Assembly: GCA_041675505.1 (NCBI GenBank)
Contig: JBAYTR010000007.1
Coordinates: 124,001-188,000 of the forward strand
DNA from: JAGPCK01 sp041675505
GTDB taxonomy: Bacteria; Bacteroidota; Bacteroidia; UKL13-3
Direction of reading: 5' to 3'
DNA: 64,000 nt
Positions 8,750 through 18,638 of the stretch are shown piece after piece (positions within the stretch are counted from its first letter, which is position 1; the number at the start of each line of letters is the position of its first letter). The position numbers and the translations under genes are program-made. The notes beneath the pieces were generated by a model that had not been told where the DNA came from, made no database searches, and saw only the letters and a program-made list of their open reading frames with translations.

Positions 8750-9450
8750 GACTAATAGCAATTACACTATTTCTTTCCTCCTTTTTTTATACGGCAAAAG
8801 CTCTAACACCGGCTGATACGGTGAACTTTTTCCCAAAGCATTCCATCTCCATTGGTACTGATCTTCTTCTAAATTTTACCGGATGTCTTGGTCACCGTTC
8901 TATACTTCGCTATGAATATAAGGGTATTCTTTATGTTCAAATGGGGGGCGGGCATATACACTTTGGACAAGATAAAGTATATAATAATGTAAGAGGTTAT
9001 ACCAGCAAGGGCAGCTTTATTATGCCTGGTGCCGGATTGATTATTCCTTTGGTAAAAAGCAGGGAAGTTTCTTTTGTTTTTGGGACTAATTATATAAGAA
9101 GTTTTTACAGCGAGCGTGGCAACATCGAAATCCTTAATCAATTTTGGGGCACAAAAGTCAAAAGACCATTACGTTTAGATAATTCTGTTCTGGATGCTCT
9201 TCAAATACAAGTGGGTGGTCAATTGACCTTCAAATATTTCAGGGTAATTCCTGCTCTGCACTACAACTCATTTTTGGGTTCTCTATCGCCCTCTCAATCT
9301 CCGTTCTACACCTCCTCTGGTGGCGGGAATAAATACCAGAGTTATTTTGTACCCGGATTGGGTAGGGTGAACGAGGGAAATTTCTTAAACCAGTACGGAG
9401 CATCTTTCACAATTATTTATAACTTCCCCCCTTCGGGTAAAAAAAGATAG
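8746..9450 (+). CDS. Putative outer-membrane beta-barrel protein
   Basis: A 234-residue protein with a signal peptide (MRLIAITLFLSSFFYTAKA) and a mature part of alternating amphipathic strands rich in Tyr, Gly and Phe (for example LYVQMGGGHIHFG and SFIMPGAGLIIPL). It ends in a strand with terminal aromatic residues (FTIIYNFPPSG), as in small outer-membrane barrels of Bacteroidota. It starts inside the stop region of the preceding lipoprotein gene (four-base overlap). The function is unknown. The 190 bp that follow, up to the LytTR gene, hold only a 39-codon open frame that I do not call. Confidence 0.6.
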   Translation: MRLIAITLFLSSFFYTAKALTPADTVNFFPKHSISIGTDLLLNFTGCLGHRSILRYEYKGILYVQMGGGHIHFGQDKVYNNVRGYTSKGSFIMPGAGLIIPLVKSREVSFVFGTNYIRSFYSERGNIEILNQFWGTKVKRPLRLDNSVLDALQIQVGGQLTFKYFRVIPALHYNSFLGSLSPSQSPFYTSSGGGNKYQSYFVPGLGRVNEGNFLNQYGASFTIIYNFPPSGKKR

Positions 9451-9640
9451 CGTCTTCTTAGTTTGTATCACCTCATGACTAGTGAAGAAATGAACTTTAT
9501 CCGGTATGTGCCTATTCCAATTGAGATAATGAAAATCGCATCAACAGTGAGATACATTCAGGTTATGAAACGTATATCGGCTTATTTGAGTTAGTGGGTT
9601 AGTGACGACAGGAACCAGAGCAAAATTCAAGTATAGAAAA

Positions 9641-10399
9641 TCAAATTTTATTGTGCTCTATGAGTTGCTGAAACTCTTCTTTTCGCTCGCGGGAGAGATC
9701 AACTTCCTCTCCGTTTTCCATTACAATGTATCCGCCATCTTGCCGGATGTAATTTTTAATACGAGCCAGATTCACAATGTAGGAACGGTGGGTGCGGTAG
9801 AAATTATTGCGTGGTGAAAGTATGTTCTCAAATTCTTTAATCTTTTTACTGATTAAAATACGGTTACCGTCCGTCAGAAAGATGTTGGTATACGAGCCAT
9901 CAGCTTTAAGGTAGAGTATATCTTTGAGCGGCACAAAGCGCAAGCCCTCAGAAACAGGTAAGGCAATTTTCTGTAGTGTTTTCTCTTCGAGATTTTCTTT
10001 AAGTGCGGTAAGCCGTTCAATTACCTGCGAGTTGCCGTGCATGCGTATGGCCTTTTCAACAGCAATTTTCAACTGATTAATTTGTATGGGTTTAAGCAAA
10101 TAGTCAACAGCCGAAACCTGAAAGGCCTGCAAAGCATATTCGCTGTATGCGGTAGTGAAAATAACCTCAAAGCCGGGGTTTTCGAAAAACTCAAGCAGTT
10201 GAAATCCGGTATAACCAGGCATTTCAATGTCGAGAAAAATAATATCGGGATTGTGTTTCTGAATTATCTTTACACCTGAGGGTACATCTTCAGCCGTTGC
10301 CACCACTTGTAACTCGGGACAGTGTTCCTTCAATATAGCCTCAAGAATTCTACGGGCTTTTCCTTCATCATCTATTATTACGCAGTTCAGCATTCGCAC
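9641..10399 (-). CDS. LytTR-family response regulator
   Basis: A 252-residue two-component regulator. The receiver domain covers about residues 3-118, with acidic residues in VIIDDE, the phospho-accepting Asp57 in FLDIEMPG and the conserved Lys103 in YLLKP. The LytTR DNA-binding domain follows at about 150-248, with FYRTHRSYIVNL typical of that fold. It lies 72 bp downstream of a LytS-type kinase on the same strand and is its obvious partner. Targets cannot be read from the sequence; the regulators usually act on envelope or export genes. Confidence 0.93.
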   Translation of the reverse strand: MRMLNCVIIDDEGKARRILEAILKEHCPELQVVATAEDVPSGVKIIQKHNPDIIFLDIEMPGYTGFQLLEFFENPGFEVIFTTAYSEYALQAFQVSAVDYLLKPIQINQLKIAVEKAIRMHGNSQVIERLTALKENLEEKTLQKIALPVSEGLRFVPLKDILYLKADGSYTNIFLTDGNRILISKKIKEFENILSPRNNFYRTHRSYIVNLARIKNYIRQDGGYIVMENGEEVDLSRERKEEFQQLIEHNKI

Positions 10400-10471
10400 A
10401 AAACTACTCTATATCATGAAATAATTCTCCTGTTTCATGTAATGAGATTTGATGCTCATGAAGCAACACAG

Positions 10472-13400
10472 CTATTCTATGTTTACGGGAATGCTCAGCT
10501 CCACCCGTGTTCCCGATGCAAAACCGTTCTCATCTTTCAGGTCGGTGTATTTTACCACAATCTCATTCGGACGGTTGTAATTGAGCAGCTCAAGGCGCTT
10601 TTGAGTGGCACCTGTAGCAAATGATTTATGCATGGGTTGCCTGAATTTTCTCATCTCAAAAGAACGTTTTCTTCCTATGCCGTTATCTTCAATAGTAGCC
10701 ATTAACAAACCTGCTGATTTCATAGCAAATGTGACCTGAAGTATTCGGTTGTTTTTGATATGTAAAAGTCCGTGTTTAATGGCATTTTCAACGTATGGCT
10801 GAATAAGCATGGGGGGCAGATAAATGGATGACTGCTGTACATTGTTTTCGATGTTGATGTAATAAGAAAACTTTTCCTCAAACCTCAATGCTTCCAGTTC
10901 AAGATATAACGTAAGCAACTTTACTTCTTCCTGTAAACTCACCTCTTGACGGCTGGATATGTCAAGGGTCATGCGCATCAAATCAGCAAACTTGCCCAGA
11001 TAGGTATTGGCCAATGTTTTTTCATTGAGCATAATATACTCCTGAATGGAGTTGAGTGCATTAAATACAAAGTGGGGGTTCATTTGTGCCTTTAGCGAAA
11101 CCAACTGAGAACTTCGCAAATCATGCTCCACCATACTCTTTTCCAAAGCCAGGTCAGCTTTGATGCGTTCATCTTCATTCCGTTTACGAATACTGCGTAT
11201 CCGAATCAGAAATATAACACTCACAATACCTGAAGTAAATAACAAGGCCAGCAAATAAAACCACCAGCTTTGCCAATAGGGTTTTTCTACTGCAAAGGAT
11301 ATAGATGTGGGTTCTTCACTTTCATAGCCATCAGCATTTATGGCTTTCACCTCAAAGGTATAATCGCCCGGGGGCAATGACGGGTAGCGGGCAAAGGTAA
11401 CTTCAGAGCTTGCATTTAACCAGTTGGTATCTAATCCCAGCAAGCGATAACTGTAACGCATTGCCTTGCCGCTTTTGAATGAAAAACCATTGAACCTGAA
11501 AGTAATGTTGTTTTGAAAATATGGCAACACGAAATTATTTTTGAGTTGCGTGTCTTTGTCCTGAATAGCAAACTCGGTGATATAAATAAGCGGACGCACT
11601 TTATTGGGTTGCACCTTGTCGGTATCAAACCATTGAAAGCCTTTTGATGTAGCCAAATACACAACCCCGTCATGTTGAAATATGTCCAGTACATCATTGG
11701 TAATAAGTCCGTCATCGGTAGTAAACGAGGTTATCTTTCCATTGCCTTTATTGTAGCTTTGCACCCCGCGCTCTGTGGCAAACCACAACTGGTTACCTGA
11801 TACAGATAGTGTACGTATAAAATCAGAGCGAAGACCATTCTTTTGGGTGAGGTGTAACACTATTTTTCTGTTACGTATAGCAAACAATCCCTGCTGAACT
11901 GTACTCACCCATATGGTACCATCTTTTGATTGTTCAATGTCTGTTGAAAATATTTTATCGGTACCTTTCCACAACAGTTCCCCGGCAACGTTGTTGTGGT
12001 AAAAAAGCAGTCCATTGGTTGTGCCGGCCCATATTGTGGTGTCTTGTTTATTGATAAGGCAAGTGCTTGAACGCTGGGTAGTAAATTGAATCACCTGTTG
12101 ATTATCCACGCGGGTAATACCTTGTGAGTAATTAGTATACCAGGGGCTCTTGTTTAAAGCGTTTTGATATTCCAGCAAATAGGTTCCAAAAGAAGTAGCA
12201 ATAAGTACGTTTCCTGCCTCATCAAAATCATATCGTTTTACTGAGGAGTGGCTAAGTCCCGGATCTGTCACTTTGCCTGCAGAAATACTGTAAACGAATG
12301 TTTTTACACAACTCACATACAACTCATTGTTTCTTGAATTAAATCGTACATCTTCAATATCTTTTTTCAGGGGAAATACAATTTGCTTTACGAATTGTTT
12401 GGTACGTGTATTAAATACTGAAATAGTTCCGTTTCCGTGGGCCAAAAAGAGATCTCCGTTGTTTGTTGCAGCCATTCGAAATACACGGCTGTCGGACATG
12501 GGAGAGTTTTCTTTGGTAGCTGCCCACAACTGCAATGATGGCAAAATGTAGATGCCGCTTTTTAACGTACTTATCCAAAAATTTCCCTCCCGGTCTTTAA
12601 GCACTCCTGATATCGCATGATCAGGCAATAGAGAAATCTGTTCTGTAAATTTGTTATGTTCTTTCCGGTAAATGCGCACTCCGTTATAAGTGGTTATCCA
12701 AAGCTGCGATGTATCCGGTATAAAAATATCGCTGATAAAATCTTCTTTGCTGTTCTTACCGGTTTTGGATACTATGTTGAGCGGTTGATTGCGCGTGATA
12801 TTAAATACTTCGGGAACCGAGCGCTTATATGAACAAAAAGAATTGAGCTCAGGTATAAATCTTACCAACCCAACATTTTCTGGCTTTGGGCCTGTCTTAA
12901 TAATTTTTCCTCCCTTTGATATATAGGTATAGCCCTTGGAAAAATCTACCAGTAATATGTTGTCATTATTATCAATGGACATATTTCCATTGGTCTTACC
13001 TATGGGCAGTGATTTGATTTTTACCCAGCCTGATGATGTTTCTTTATAACAATACAGAGGATTACCGATAGATGCTACCCACAACTGTCCTTTCGAGTCA
13101 AACTGAATAACAGGAAAGCTGGATTTAAACTCTTTCTCAAACAGCGTGAAGAGATTCATTTTGCCATTCTCTATGTAAAAAATCTGACCCGAGAAATTTA
13201 CAAACCAAATACGCCCCTTAATATCTTCCCTCAGAAAAGAGAATGCTTTACCTCTTTGTTTGGGATGAAAAAAGGTGGTAAAACGTTTTCCGTCATACCT
13301 GCACACTCCGTTATCTGTACCCAACCACATGAACCCTTTTTTGTCCTGCAACATATTGTATACTTCCATGCTGGGCAGCCCTTCAGTATCTGTAAGGTGC

Positions 13401-13495
13401 CACATAAACGGACTTTGTGCTGCAGTTTGTTTAACACAACACAGAAATACAAAAACAAGAAAAAGCTTATGTGTTTTCAATGCATAAAAATACAC
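10472..13495 (-). CDS. LytS-type sensor histidine kinase with beta-propeller periplasmic sensor
   Basis: A 1,007-residue membrane kinase. The order is: signal peptide ending TAAQ (about 26); a periplasmic two-bladed set of Reg_prop beta-propeller repeats (about 30-650, with repeated GFMWLGTDNGV-like motifs); a Y_Y_Y domain (about 660-735, GDYTFEVKAIN); one transmembrane helix (about 744-767); and a LytS/His_kinase domain. His808 in MNPHFVFNALNSI is the phosphorylation site. The ATP-binding N box is YVENAIKHG near 901-909 and the G box is DNGIGR near 937-942. It lacks the C-terminal receiver and AraC domains of full hybrid systems, and the LytTR gene downstream supplies the output. The signal is unknown; polysaccharide fragments are sensed by related proteins. 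Confidence 0.92.
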   Translation of the reverse strand: MYFYALKTHKLFLVFVFLCCVKQTAAQSPFMWHLTDTEGLPSMEVYNMLQDKKGFMWLGTDNGVCRYDGKRFTTFFHPKQRGKAFSFLREDIKGRIWFVNFSGQIFYIENGKMNLFTLFEKEFKSSFPVIQFDSKGQLWVASIGNPLYCYKETSSGWVKIKSLPIGKTNGNMSIDNNDNILLVDFSKGYTYISKGGKIIKTGPKPENVGLVRFIPELNSFCSYKRSVPEVFNITRNQPLNIVSKTGKNSKEDFISDIFIPDTSQLWITTYNGVRIYRKEHNKFTEQISLLPDHAISGVLKDREGNFWISTLKSGIYILPSLQLWAATKENSPMSDSRVFRMAATNNGDLFLAHGNGTISVFNTRTKQFVKQIVFPLKKDIEDVRFNSRNNELYVSCVKTFVYSISAGKVTDPGLSHSSVKRYDFDEAGNVLIATSFGTYLLEYQNALNKSPWYTNYSQGITRVDNQQVIQFTTQRSSTCLINKQDTTIWAGTTNGLLFYHNNVAGELLWKGTDKIFSTDIEQSKDGTIWVSTVQQGLFAIRNRKIVLHLTQKNGLRSDFIRTLSVSGNQLWFATERGVQSYNKGNGKITSFTTDDGLITNDVLDIFQHDGVVYLATSKGFQWFDTDKVQPNKVRPLIYITEFAIQDKDTQLKNNFVLPYFQNNITFRFNGFSFKSGKAMRYSYRLLGLDTNWLNASSEVTFARYPSLPPGDYTFEVKAINADGYESEEPTSISFAVEKPYWQSWWFYLLALLFTSGIVSVIFLIRIRSIRKRNEDERIKADLALEKSMVEHDLRSSQLVSLKAQMNPHFVFNALNSIQEYIMLNEKTLANTYLGKFADLMRMTLDISSRQEVSLQEEVKLLTLYLELEALRFEEKFSYYINIENNVQQSSIYLPPMLIQPYVENAIKHGLLHIKNNRILQVTFAMKSAGLLMATIEDNGIGRKRSFEMRKFRQPMHKSFATGATQKRLELLNYNRPNEIVVKYTDLKDENGFASGTRVELSIPVNIE

Positions 13496-13552
13496 ATAAG
13501 CTACTAAATACCTCAGCTGATTTTTACAAACGATGAAATTGAATTCAGGAAA

Positions 13553-14572
13553 TTATTTCTCGCGGTAAATAACCTCAAGCAAAGTTTGCCCCACTGCTTT
13601 GAGTGTTTGCGCATCAATCACATCCATATCATCATGGTGGGTGTGCCAGGCCGGATGAAAGGTGCCTGATTGTGAACTTGTGTTGTGTTCAATAATGTCA
13701 ATGGTAGGAATCCCGGTGAGTTGGTTCACATACAAATGATCATCGGTAATTCCTGATTTCTGGAAATAGTTAAAATACCCTCCGTAACCCAGTTCATTGC
13801 CTACTCCCCACACTTTACTTAAAACAGATTGTGCAAAGTTGATAGAGGTAGCCTCCCACACAAACTTTGCTCCTTTACCTCCCACCATATCGAGCAATAT
13901 GCCATATGCAGCTGCGTAATCTTTGCGGTGTTTATTTTTGCCCCAGTATTGCGAACCTAAACAATACGAATCAGGCACACGTGGCAAGGGACTATCATCG
14001 GGCTGTCCGTAATCTTCAGCATCAAACAGAATAATGTCTACCCCTATGCCGGGGTTTTTTGCTTTTAACTGACGGGCCACTTCCAGTAATACGCCAACAC
14101 CGCTGCCTCCGTCATTGGCGCCCAATATGGGTTCGTTTTCTCTGCTGCTGTCCTGGTCGGCAAACGGGCGGGTATCCCAGTGTGCACAAAGCAAAATCCG
14201 TTTTTTGTTTTCGGGATTAAACTCTGCAATAAAGTTAACTGCATTTAACATCGTACCGTCAAATGCTTTAAGCATAGCACGTTGTTCAATTACATTATCA
14301 GCATACTTTTTTAACTCTACACTTAACCATTGTGCGCAGGCTTTGTGCCCTTGGCTGTTGGTATTGCGCGGACCAAAACTCACCTGCTTTTCTACAAAAT
14401 AATACGCTGAATCAGCATGGAATGGCGGAGCTGCGTATACTACTGCTTTAGTCGTTCCATTTGTTTCCGCTATTGTATCAGCTGGCGGTTGTTTACTATC
14501 ACTTGCACAGGATGAAAAAATGAGCAGGGTACCTGCTGTAGCTATAGTAAAAATATCTGATAGTGTTTTCAT
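13553..14572 (-). CDS. M28-family glutaminyl-peptide cyclotransferase-like lipoprotein
   Basis: A 339-residue exported protein with lipobox LIFSSC (Cys22). The M28 zinc-site motifs are present: LLCAHWDTRPF (His and Asp), GANDGGSG (Asp), ILFDAEDYG (Glu) and the late WHTHHDDMDVID (His). This arrangement, with the Glu-Asp of FDAEDYG, matches the animal-type glutaminyl cyclases of Bacteroidota, which convert N-terminal glutamine to pyroglutamate on exported proteins. An aminopeptidase role is the alternative. In Bacteroidota many exported proteins begin with Gln after signal cleavage, which gives such an enzyme substrates. It lies 11 bp downstream of cysS on the same strand. Confidence 0.87.
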   Translation of the reverse strand: MKTLSDIFTIATAGTLLIFSSCASDSKQPPADTIAETNGTTKAVVYAAPPFHADSAYYFVEKQVSFGPRNTNSQGHKACAQWLSVELKKYADNVIEQRAMLKAFDGTMLNAVNFIAEFNPENKKRILLCAHWDTRPFADQDSSRENEPILGANDGGSGVGVLLEVARQLKAKNPGIGVDIILFDAEDYGQPDDSPLPRVPDSYCLGSQYWGKNKHRKDYAAAYGILLDMVGGKGAKFVWEATSINFAQSVLSKVWGVGNELGYGGYFNYFQKSGITDDHLYVNQLTGIPTIDIIEHNTSSQSGTFHPAWHTHHDDMDVIDAQTLKAVGQTLLEVIYREK

Positions 14573-14583
14573 CCTGTAAAAAA

Positions 14584-16050
14584 TTACCCTGAAAAGGTGT
14601 AAGTAGTTCCTTCTTTGCCGTCTTTAATTTCAAAGCCCAGTTCTTTCAACCGGTCGCGAATGAGGTCAGAGGCTGCATAATCTTTTCTGGCTTTTGCATC
14701 CACGCGTTGTTGCAAAATCATTTGCATCAATCCGTCTACTTTATTGCTGTCAGCCGCTTGCTCTTCTTTCAAACCTAAAATATCGAACACAAAATCAAAC
14801 ATCAGCTTTTGTAATGCTTTCTTGTCTTCTTCCGTAAGGGTTTCCTTTCCATCGTTCACACTGTTGATGATGCGCACACCTTCAAACAAATGCGACAAAG
14901 CAATGGGCGTGTTGAAATCATCATTCATTGCAGCATACACACTAGCCGATAATTGGGCAATATCAGACGTTGATTGTGCTGAAGTTTTTAATCCCGGAAT
15001 TAGTTTTACCGCATTCATCAATCGGGCAAATCCTTTCTCTGCCGCCTGTAATGCTTCATTGCTGAAATCAAGTGTACTGCGGTAGTGCGCCTGCAGCATA
15101 AAGAAACGCACAGCCATAGGACTGTAACCTTTCTCCAACAGTTGATGCGTTCCGGCAAAAAGTTCAAACGGTAAAAACGAGTTACCTAAACTCTTACTCA
15201 TTTTTTGTCCGTTTACTGTAAGCATGTTGGTATGCATCCAGTAGTTGGCCGGTGAGCTGTGGTTGCAGGCAATATTCTGTGCAATTTCATTGGTGTGGTG
15301 CGTAGGTGCCAGATCCATACCGCCACCGTGTATATCAAATTTTTCTCCCAGGTATTTAGAACTCATGGCCGAACACTCGAGGTGCCAGCCGGGAAAACCT
15401 TCTCCCCACGGACTTGGCCAACGCATAATATGTTCCGATTTCGCTTTTATCCAAAGTGCAAAATCCAAACGGCCTTTCTTCTCTTCTTGTCCGTCTAACT
15501 CACGGGTATTGTTGAGCAACTCATCCAGGTTTCTGCCGGTGAGTACGGTGTAATTGTACTCTGTTGCAAACTTAGCTACGTCAAAATAAACACTTCCGTT
15601 AGACTCATACGCATATCCGTTGGCGATGATTTTTTTAGTCATCTCTATTTGCTCAATGATATGTCCGGTAGCTGTAGGCTCAATGCTGGGAGGAAGTGCG
15701 TTGAATGCGCTCATCACCTCATGAAAATCTATGGTGTAACGTTGCACAATTTCCATCGGCTCCAGTTGTTCGAGTTTGGCCTTTTTACTGATTTTATCTT
15801 CCCCTTCATCGGCATCATTTTCCAAATGACCGGCATCCGTAATGTTTCTTACATAACGTACTTTGTACCCCAGATGAAGAAAATACCTGAAAATAACATC
15901 GAATGAAATGAAGGTACGTGCATTGCCTAAGTGAGCATTGCTGTATACGGTAGGCCCGCATACGTACATGCCCACATGGTCTTTGTGCAGGGGAGTAAAT
16001 TTTTCGGTTACTCTGCTAAGTGTGTTGTAAATTTTAAGCTCGCTGCTCAT
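14584..16050 (-). CDS. cysS: Cysteine--tRNA ligase
   Basis: Cysteinyl-tRNA synthetase charges tRNA-Cys in the cytosol. The 488-residue length is normal. The class I HIGH-type motif is HLGNART in PTVYSNAHLGNART (about residues 33-46). The KMSKS loop reads GQKMSKSLGN, and zinc ligands are visible in YVCGPT, WHLECSAMS and THHTNE. The C terminus ends with the usual DALR-type helical domain. The start codon is three bases after the stop of the upstream DUF3127 gene, so the two are coupled, and the M28 gene follows at 11 bp. Confidence 0.96.
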   Translation of the reverse strand: MSSELKIYNTLSRVTEKFTPLHKDHVGMYVCGPTVYSNAHLGNARTFISFDVIFRYFLHLGYKVRYVRNITDAGHLENDADEGEDKISKKAKLEQLEPMEIVQRYTIDFHEVMSAFNALPPSIEPTATGHIIEQIEMTKKIIANGYAYESNGSVYFDVAKFATEYNYTVLTGRNLDELLNNTRELDGQEEKKGRLDFALWIKAKSEHIMRWPSPWGEGFPGWHLECSAMSSKYLGEKFDIHGGGMDLAPTHHTNEIAQNIACNHSSPANYWMHTNMLTVNGQKMSKSLGNSFLPFELFAGTHQLLEKGYSPMAVRFFMLQAHYRSTLDFSNEALQAAEKGFARLMNAVKLIPGLKTSAQSTSDIAQLSASVYAAMNDDFNTPIALSHLFEGVRIINSVNDGKETLTEEDKKALQKLMFDFVFDILGLKEEQAADSNKVDGLMQMILQQRVDAKARKDYAASDLIRDRLKELGFEIKDGKEGTTYTFSG

Positions 16051-16053
16051 GTA

Positions 16054-16422
16054 TTAAAAAGGTAAATCGTCCGTTGCTTCATCTGCTGCAAACGGTGGCT
16101 CAGCATCAGGGTAAAAAGTATCGTCAGCAGCACCTGAACCACCACCGCTCACCGGTTGAATTCTCCAGGCTTTTACATCCGTATACCATTTTCCGTTGTA
16201 CTCACGTGATTCAATGTTGAGTGAAGCGGTCACAACTGTTCCGGGAGAGAACTTCTCCAGCTCACTCACTTTTTCATTCATTACACTCAGACAAACTTTC
16301 TTAGGATAGGTTTCCTGTGTTTCGATAACGAATTCTTGTTTGCTCCAGTTTTTTCCGGCTTTACTAACGCCTTCTGTTTTGTTCAGCTTCTGAACGATTT
16401 TTCCTGTTAATTCTAAGGCCAT
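16054..16422 (-). CDS. DUF3127 domain-containing protein
   Basis: A 122-residue protein of the DUF3127 family, found widely in Bacteroidota and thought from its fold to resemble single-strand DNA-binding OB-folds. Typical segments are the N-terminal MALELTGKIVQKL, WSKQEFVIET and the final acidic tail (about 100-122), which ends ATDDLPF. This resembles the acidic tip of SSB that recruits partner proteins. The gene lies directly upstream of cysS. A nucleic-acid role is inferred from fold and tail only. Confidence 0.85.
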   Translation of the reverse strand: MALELTGKIVQKLNKTEGVSKAGKNWSKQEFVIETQETYPKKVCLSVMNEKVSELEKFSPGTVVTASLNIESREYNGKWYTDVKAWRIQPVSGGGSGAADDTFYPDAEPPFAADEATDDLPF

Positions 16423-16520
16423 GGGGTCTAATTTTATTGTTGCTTAAACTGCGAATTTATTGCAAAAATCGCGATGCACACAGTAAACCTGTGCTTTTTA
16501 TTATTTGGTTGGAACTCAGC

Positions 16521-17954
16521 CTAGAAATAGAGTCGGCAAACCACAATGGCAGTAAGCACACACACCAGGTCTACCAGCAACATGATGCTGAGCGTGTAAC
16601 GGGTTTCTTTTACGTTTACCGAGCCGAAATACAAGGCAATTACATAAAAAGTAGTTTCAGCAGCTCCCTGAAACAGGCAACTGAGCTGCCCGGCCAAACT
16701 ATCCGGACCATAGGTTTTCATGGCATCGAGCATAAAACCGCGTGAACCACCCGCACTGAATGGCCGCATTAAAGCTACTGGAATGGCCTGAATAATCTGC
16801 GGATCAACGCCAAACACATTCAGGGTAGCTGAAAGGCCGTCCATAATGATGTTCATTAACCCGGAGTTACGGAATATACTAAGCGCTACCAGCATGGCTA
16901 CCATGTAAGGCAACACGCGCAAGCCGGTGGTAAACCCGTCTTTTGCTCCGGTTACAAACGAGTCAAAAATATTGGTGTTCTTTTGCTTAAATATTTTTTC
17001 CTGCCAAATGCAATAGGCCACTATCAGCAAAATGATGAAGAGCAAAACTCCATTACTGAGGTTGCCGGTGAAATGAAACTTCTCTATTCCACTCAGCTTA
17101 TTTACATAAAACAACAAAAGACTGATGATAGCACTCACACCCGTTACAAAACCTATTACTACACCGTTAAGTAAATTGATGCGTTGTTTTATGCTTACAA
17201 AAAGTAATGCCGCTATGGTTCCCACAAAAGAGGTAATGATGCAGGGCAACATAATATCAGCCGGGTTGGTGGCGTGTTGTGCCGCACGGTACCCGATAAT
17301 TGACGTAGGAATTAACGTTAAACCCGCAGCATGCAGGCACAGGAACATAATCTGGCTGTTGGAGGCGCGGTCCTTATCGGCATTTACCTCCTGCATACTT
17401 TCCATGGCTTTTAAACCAAAGGGAGTTGCTGCATTGTCTAACCCTAAAAAGTTGGCGGCAAAATTCATGGTCATAAATCCGTAGGCCGAATGCCCTTTGG
17501 GTAACTCAGGAAATACACGCACAAAAAAAGGAGCCAGCACTCGGGCCAGTTTTTCTATAGCATTGGAATCATTGAGCAAATGCAACAGTCCGCAAAAAAA
17601 GGTAAGGTAACCGATAAGCGGCAACCAAATGTCCATGATGGTATTTTTACAGGTAGCAAAAATGCCGTCAGCGGCTTGTTTACCGTGGCACACCTGAATG
17701 ATGCCGTTGTCCTGCAATACATAAGTGCTGTCTCCTACGGCCAGGCCGGTAGTTTTTGCTGCCAGCAATTGCGCATAAAATGTGGTATCGCTTGTTTTGA
17801 TATTATCAGCAGGGAACTCGGCTATAACCAACGCATCGTTTTGTTTACCGTTTACTACATGCCCTATGGAATACATACCGCCTGAAGCGAGCAGGTAAAA
17901 AATGAAGATAACGCTGAGTACGATGATGTAAGACCAGAATCTGCTGAGTGCCAT
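16521..17954 (-). CDS. Fused SpmA-SpmB nucleoside-recognition (Gate) membrane protein
   Basis: A 477-residue polytopic inner-membrane protein combining the spore maturation proteins A and B of Firmicutes in one chain. The N-terminal half carries a Gate domain with NFAANFLGLDNAATPFG; the C-terminal half (from about residue 320) carries the second, with LMRPFSAGGSRGFMLD and FYVIALYFGSVNVKETRY. A non-conserved loop near 35-95 lies between the first two membrane helices. This fused form is common in Bacteroidota, which do not sporulate, so a transport or metabolite-recognition role is inferred. The region upstream holds a repeated palindrome listed separately. Confidence 0.88.
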   Translation of the reverse strand: MALSRFWSYIIVLSVIFIFYLLASGGMYSIGHVVNGKQNDALVIAEFPADNIKTSDTTFYAQLLAAKTTGLAVGDSTYVLQDNGIIQVCHGKQAADGIFATCKNTIMDIWLPLIGYLTFFCGLLHLLNDSNAIEKLARVLAPFFVRVFPELPKGHSAYGFMTMNFAANFLGLDNAATPFGLKAMESMQEVNADKDRASNSQIMFLCLHAAGLTLIPTSIIGYRAAQHATNPADIMLPCIITSFVGTIAALLFVSIKQRINLLNGVVIGFVTGVSAIISLLLFYVNKLSGIEKFHFTGNLSNGVLLFIILLIVAYCIWQEKIFKQKNTNIFDSFVTGAKDGFTTGLRVLPYMVAMLVALSIFRNSGLMNIIMDGLSATLNVFGVDPQIIQAIPVALMRPFSAGGSRGFMLDAMKTYGPDSLAGQLSCLFQGAAETTFYVIALYFGSVNVKETRYTLSIMLLVDLVCVLTAIVVCRLYF

Positions 17955-18067
17955 GCGCGGTGATTTAGTGAATCAAGTTTAGGGCTTTTTGCAGAAAGGT
18001 GAAAAAGAAGTTATCCCGTGTGTAGAGAGAAGTGTGCAGTATAGCTATTGTTGCGTGGGGGGTAGCT

Positions 18068-18137
18068 AGATAAATATCCTGCGTTAAGATGTTACTTTGT
18101 TGAATACTCCATGGAAGAAGAGAGGATAAATATCCTC
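18068..18137. repeat. Pair of 12-bp GATAAATATCCT repeats upstream of spmAB
   Basis: Within the 207-bp gap between spmAB and the nucleotidyltransferase gene, GATAAATATCCT occurs at 18069-18080 and again at 18125-18136. The second copy sits in a near-perfect palindrome (AGGATA-AA-TATCCT). AAGATGTT (from about 18086) and AACATCTT (from about 18145) form an inverted pair around the second copy. The arrangement resembles paired operators in front of spmAB, 115-180 bp from its start, but no cognate regulator is apparent. Confidence 0.35.
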
Positions 18138-18161
18138 CCTAACCAACATCTTTAAGGATAT

Positions 18162-18632
18162 CTATAAGGGTTTATTGATTTTATTTAACTCTTCAATATC
18201 TAATAAATCTTTCGGACGGGCAGTTGCCTTTTTAGCTTCCAGCAAATGATTCAGGTGTAAAAATCGAATAGGAATATCGTGGATTTCTGCCACCGGGGCT
18301 AAAGCATAACACTCATCAAAACGTTCTTCCGGAAAACCTTTTAAGTACGTCATTATATCTAACTCCATACCCGAACTCAGGTAAAGCGAGGTCCACCCGG
18401 GAATAAAATCAGTAGTTTCAAGCTCTTGCAAATCGCCCATTTGCGCTTCTTTCAGTGCAGCTCTGAAATTTTTTCTGTTCTCCGGAGTATCTTTTATCCA
18501 AATATCCAATACAGCAGTAATAGAACTCACGCCATGCAAAGTAGTGGCAAAACCGCCTACCATGATATATTGAACATTAAAGTGATGCAGGCCCCGCCAA
18601 ATGCTTAGAATATCTTCATCTAAAACATCCAT
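18162..18632 (-). CDS. Nucleotidyltransferase-fold protein
   Basis: A 156-residue protein of the minimal nucleotidyltransferase/DUF6036-like group. The N-terminal YIMVGGFATTLHGVSSIT (about 19-36) matches the GG-x-A-x-x-x-H-G signature. The metal-binding Asp pair normally written T-x-D-x-D appears as VLDIWI, with one Asp only. Later SGMELDIM and KDLLDIEEL complete the fold. Relatives include antitoxin-associated and AbiEii-type proteins as well as stand-alone proteins. It starts six bases after a 50-codon gene on the same strand, so the two make a bicistronic unit. Whether it is active is uncertain. Confidence 0.72.
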   Translation of the reverse strand: MDVLDEDILSIWRGLHHFNVQYIMVGGFATTLHGVSSITAVLDIWIKDTPENRKNFRAALKEAQMGDLQELETTDFIPGWTSLYLSSGMELDIMTYLKGFPEERFDECYALAPVAEIHDIPIRFLHLNHLLEAKKATARPKDLLDIEELNKINKPL

Positions 18633-18638
18633 ACGAAT

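Noticed and set aside
9475..9594. A 39-codon open frame on the plus strand between the barrel gene and the LytTR gene
   Set aside because: It is short, has no clear ribosome-binding or promoter signal, no recognisable motif, and lies in a gap of normal length.
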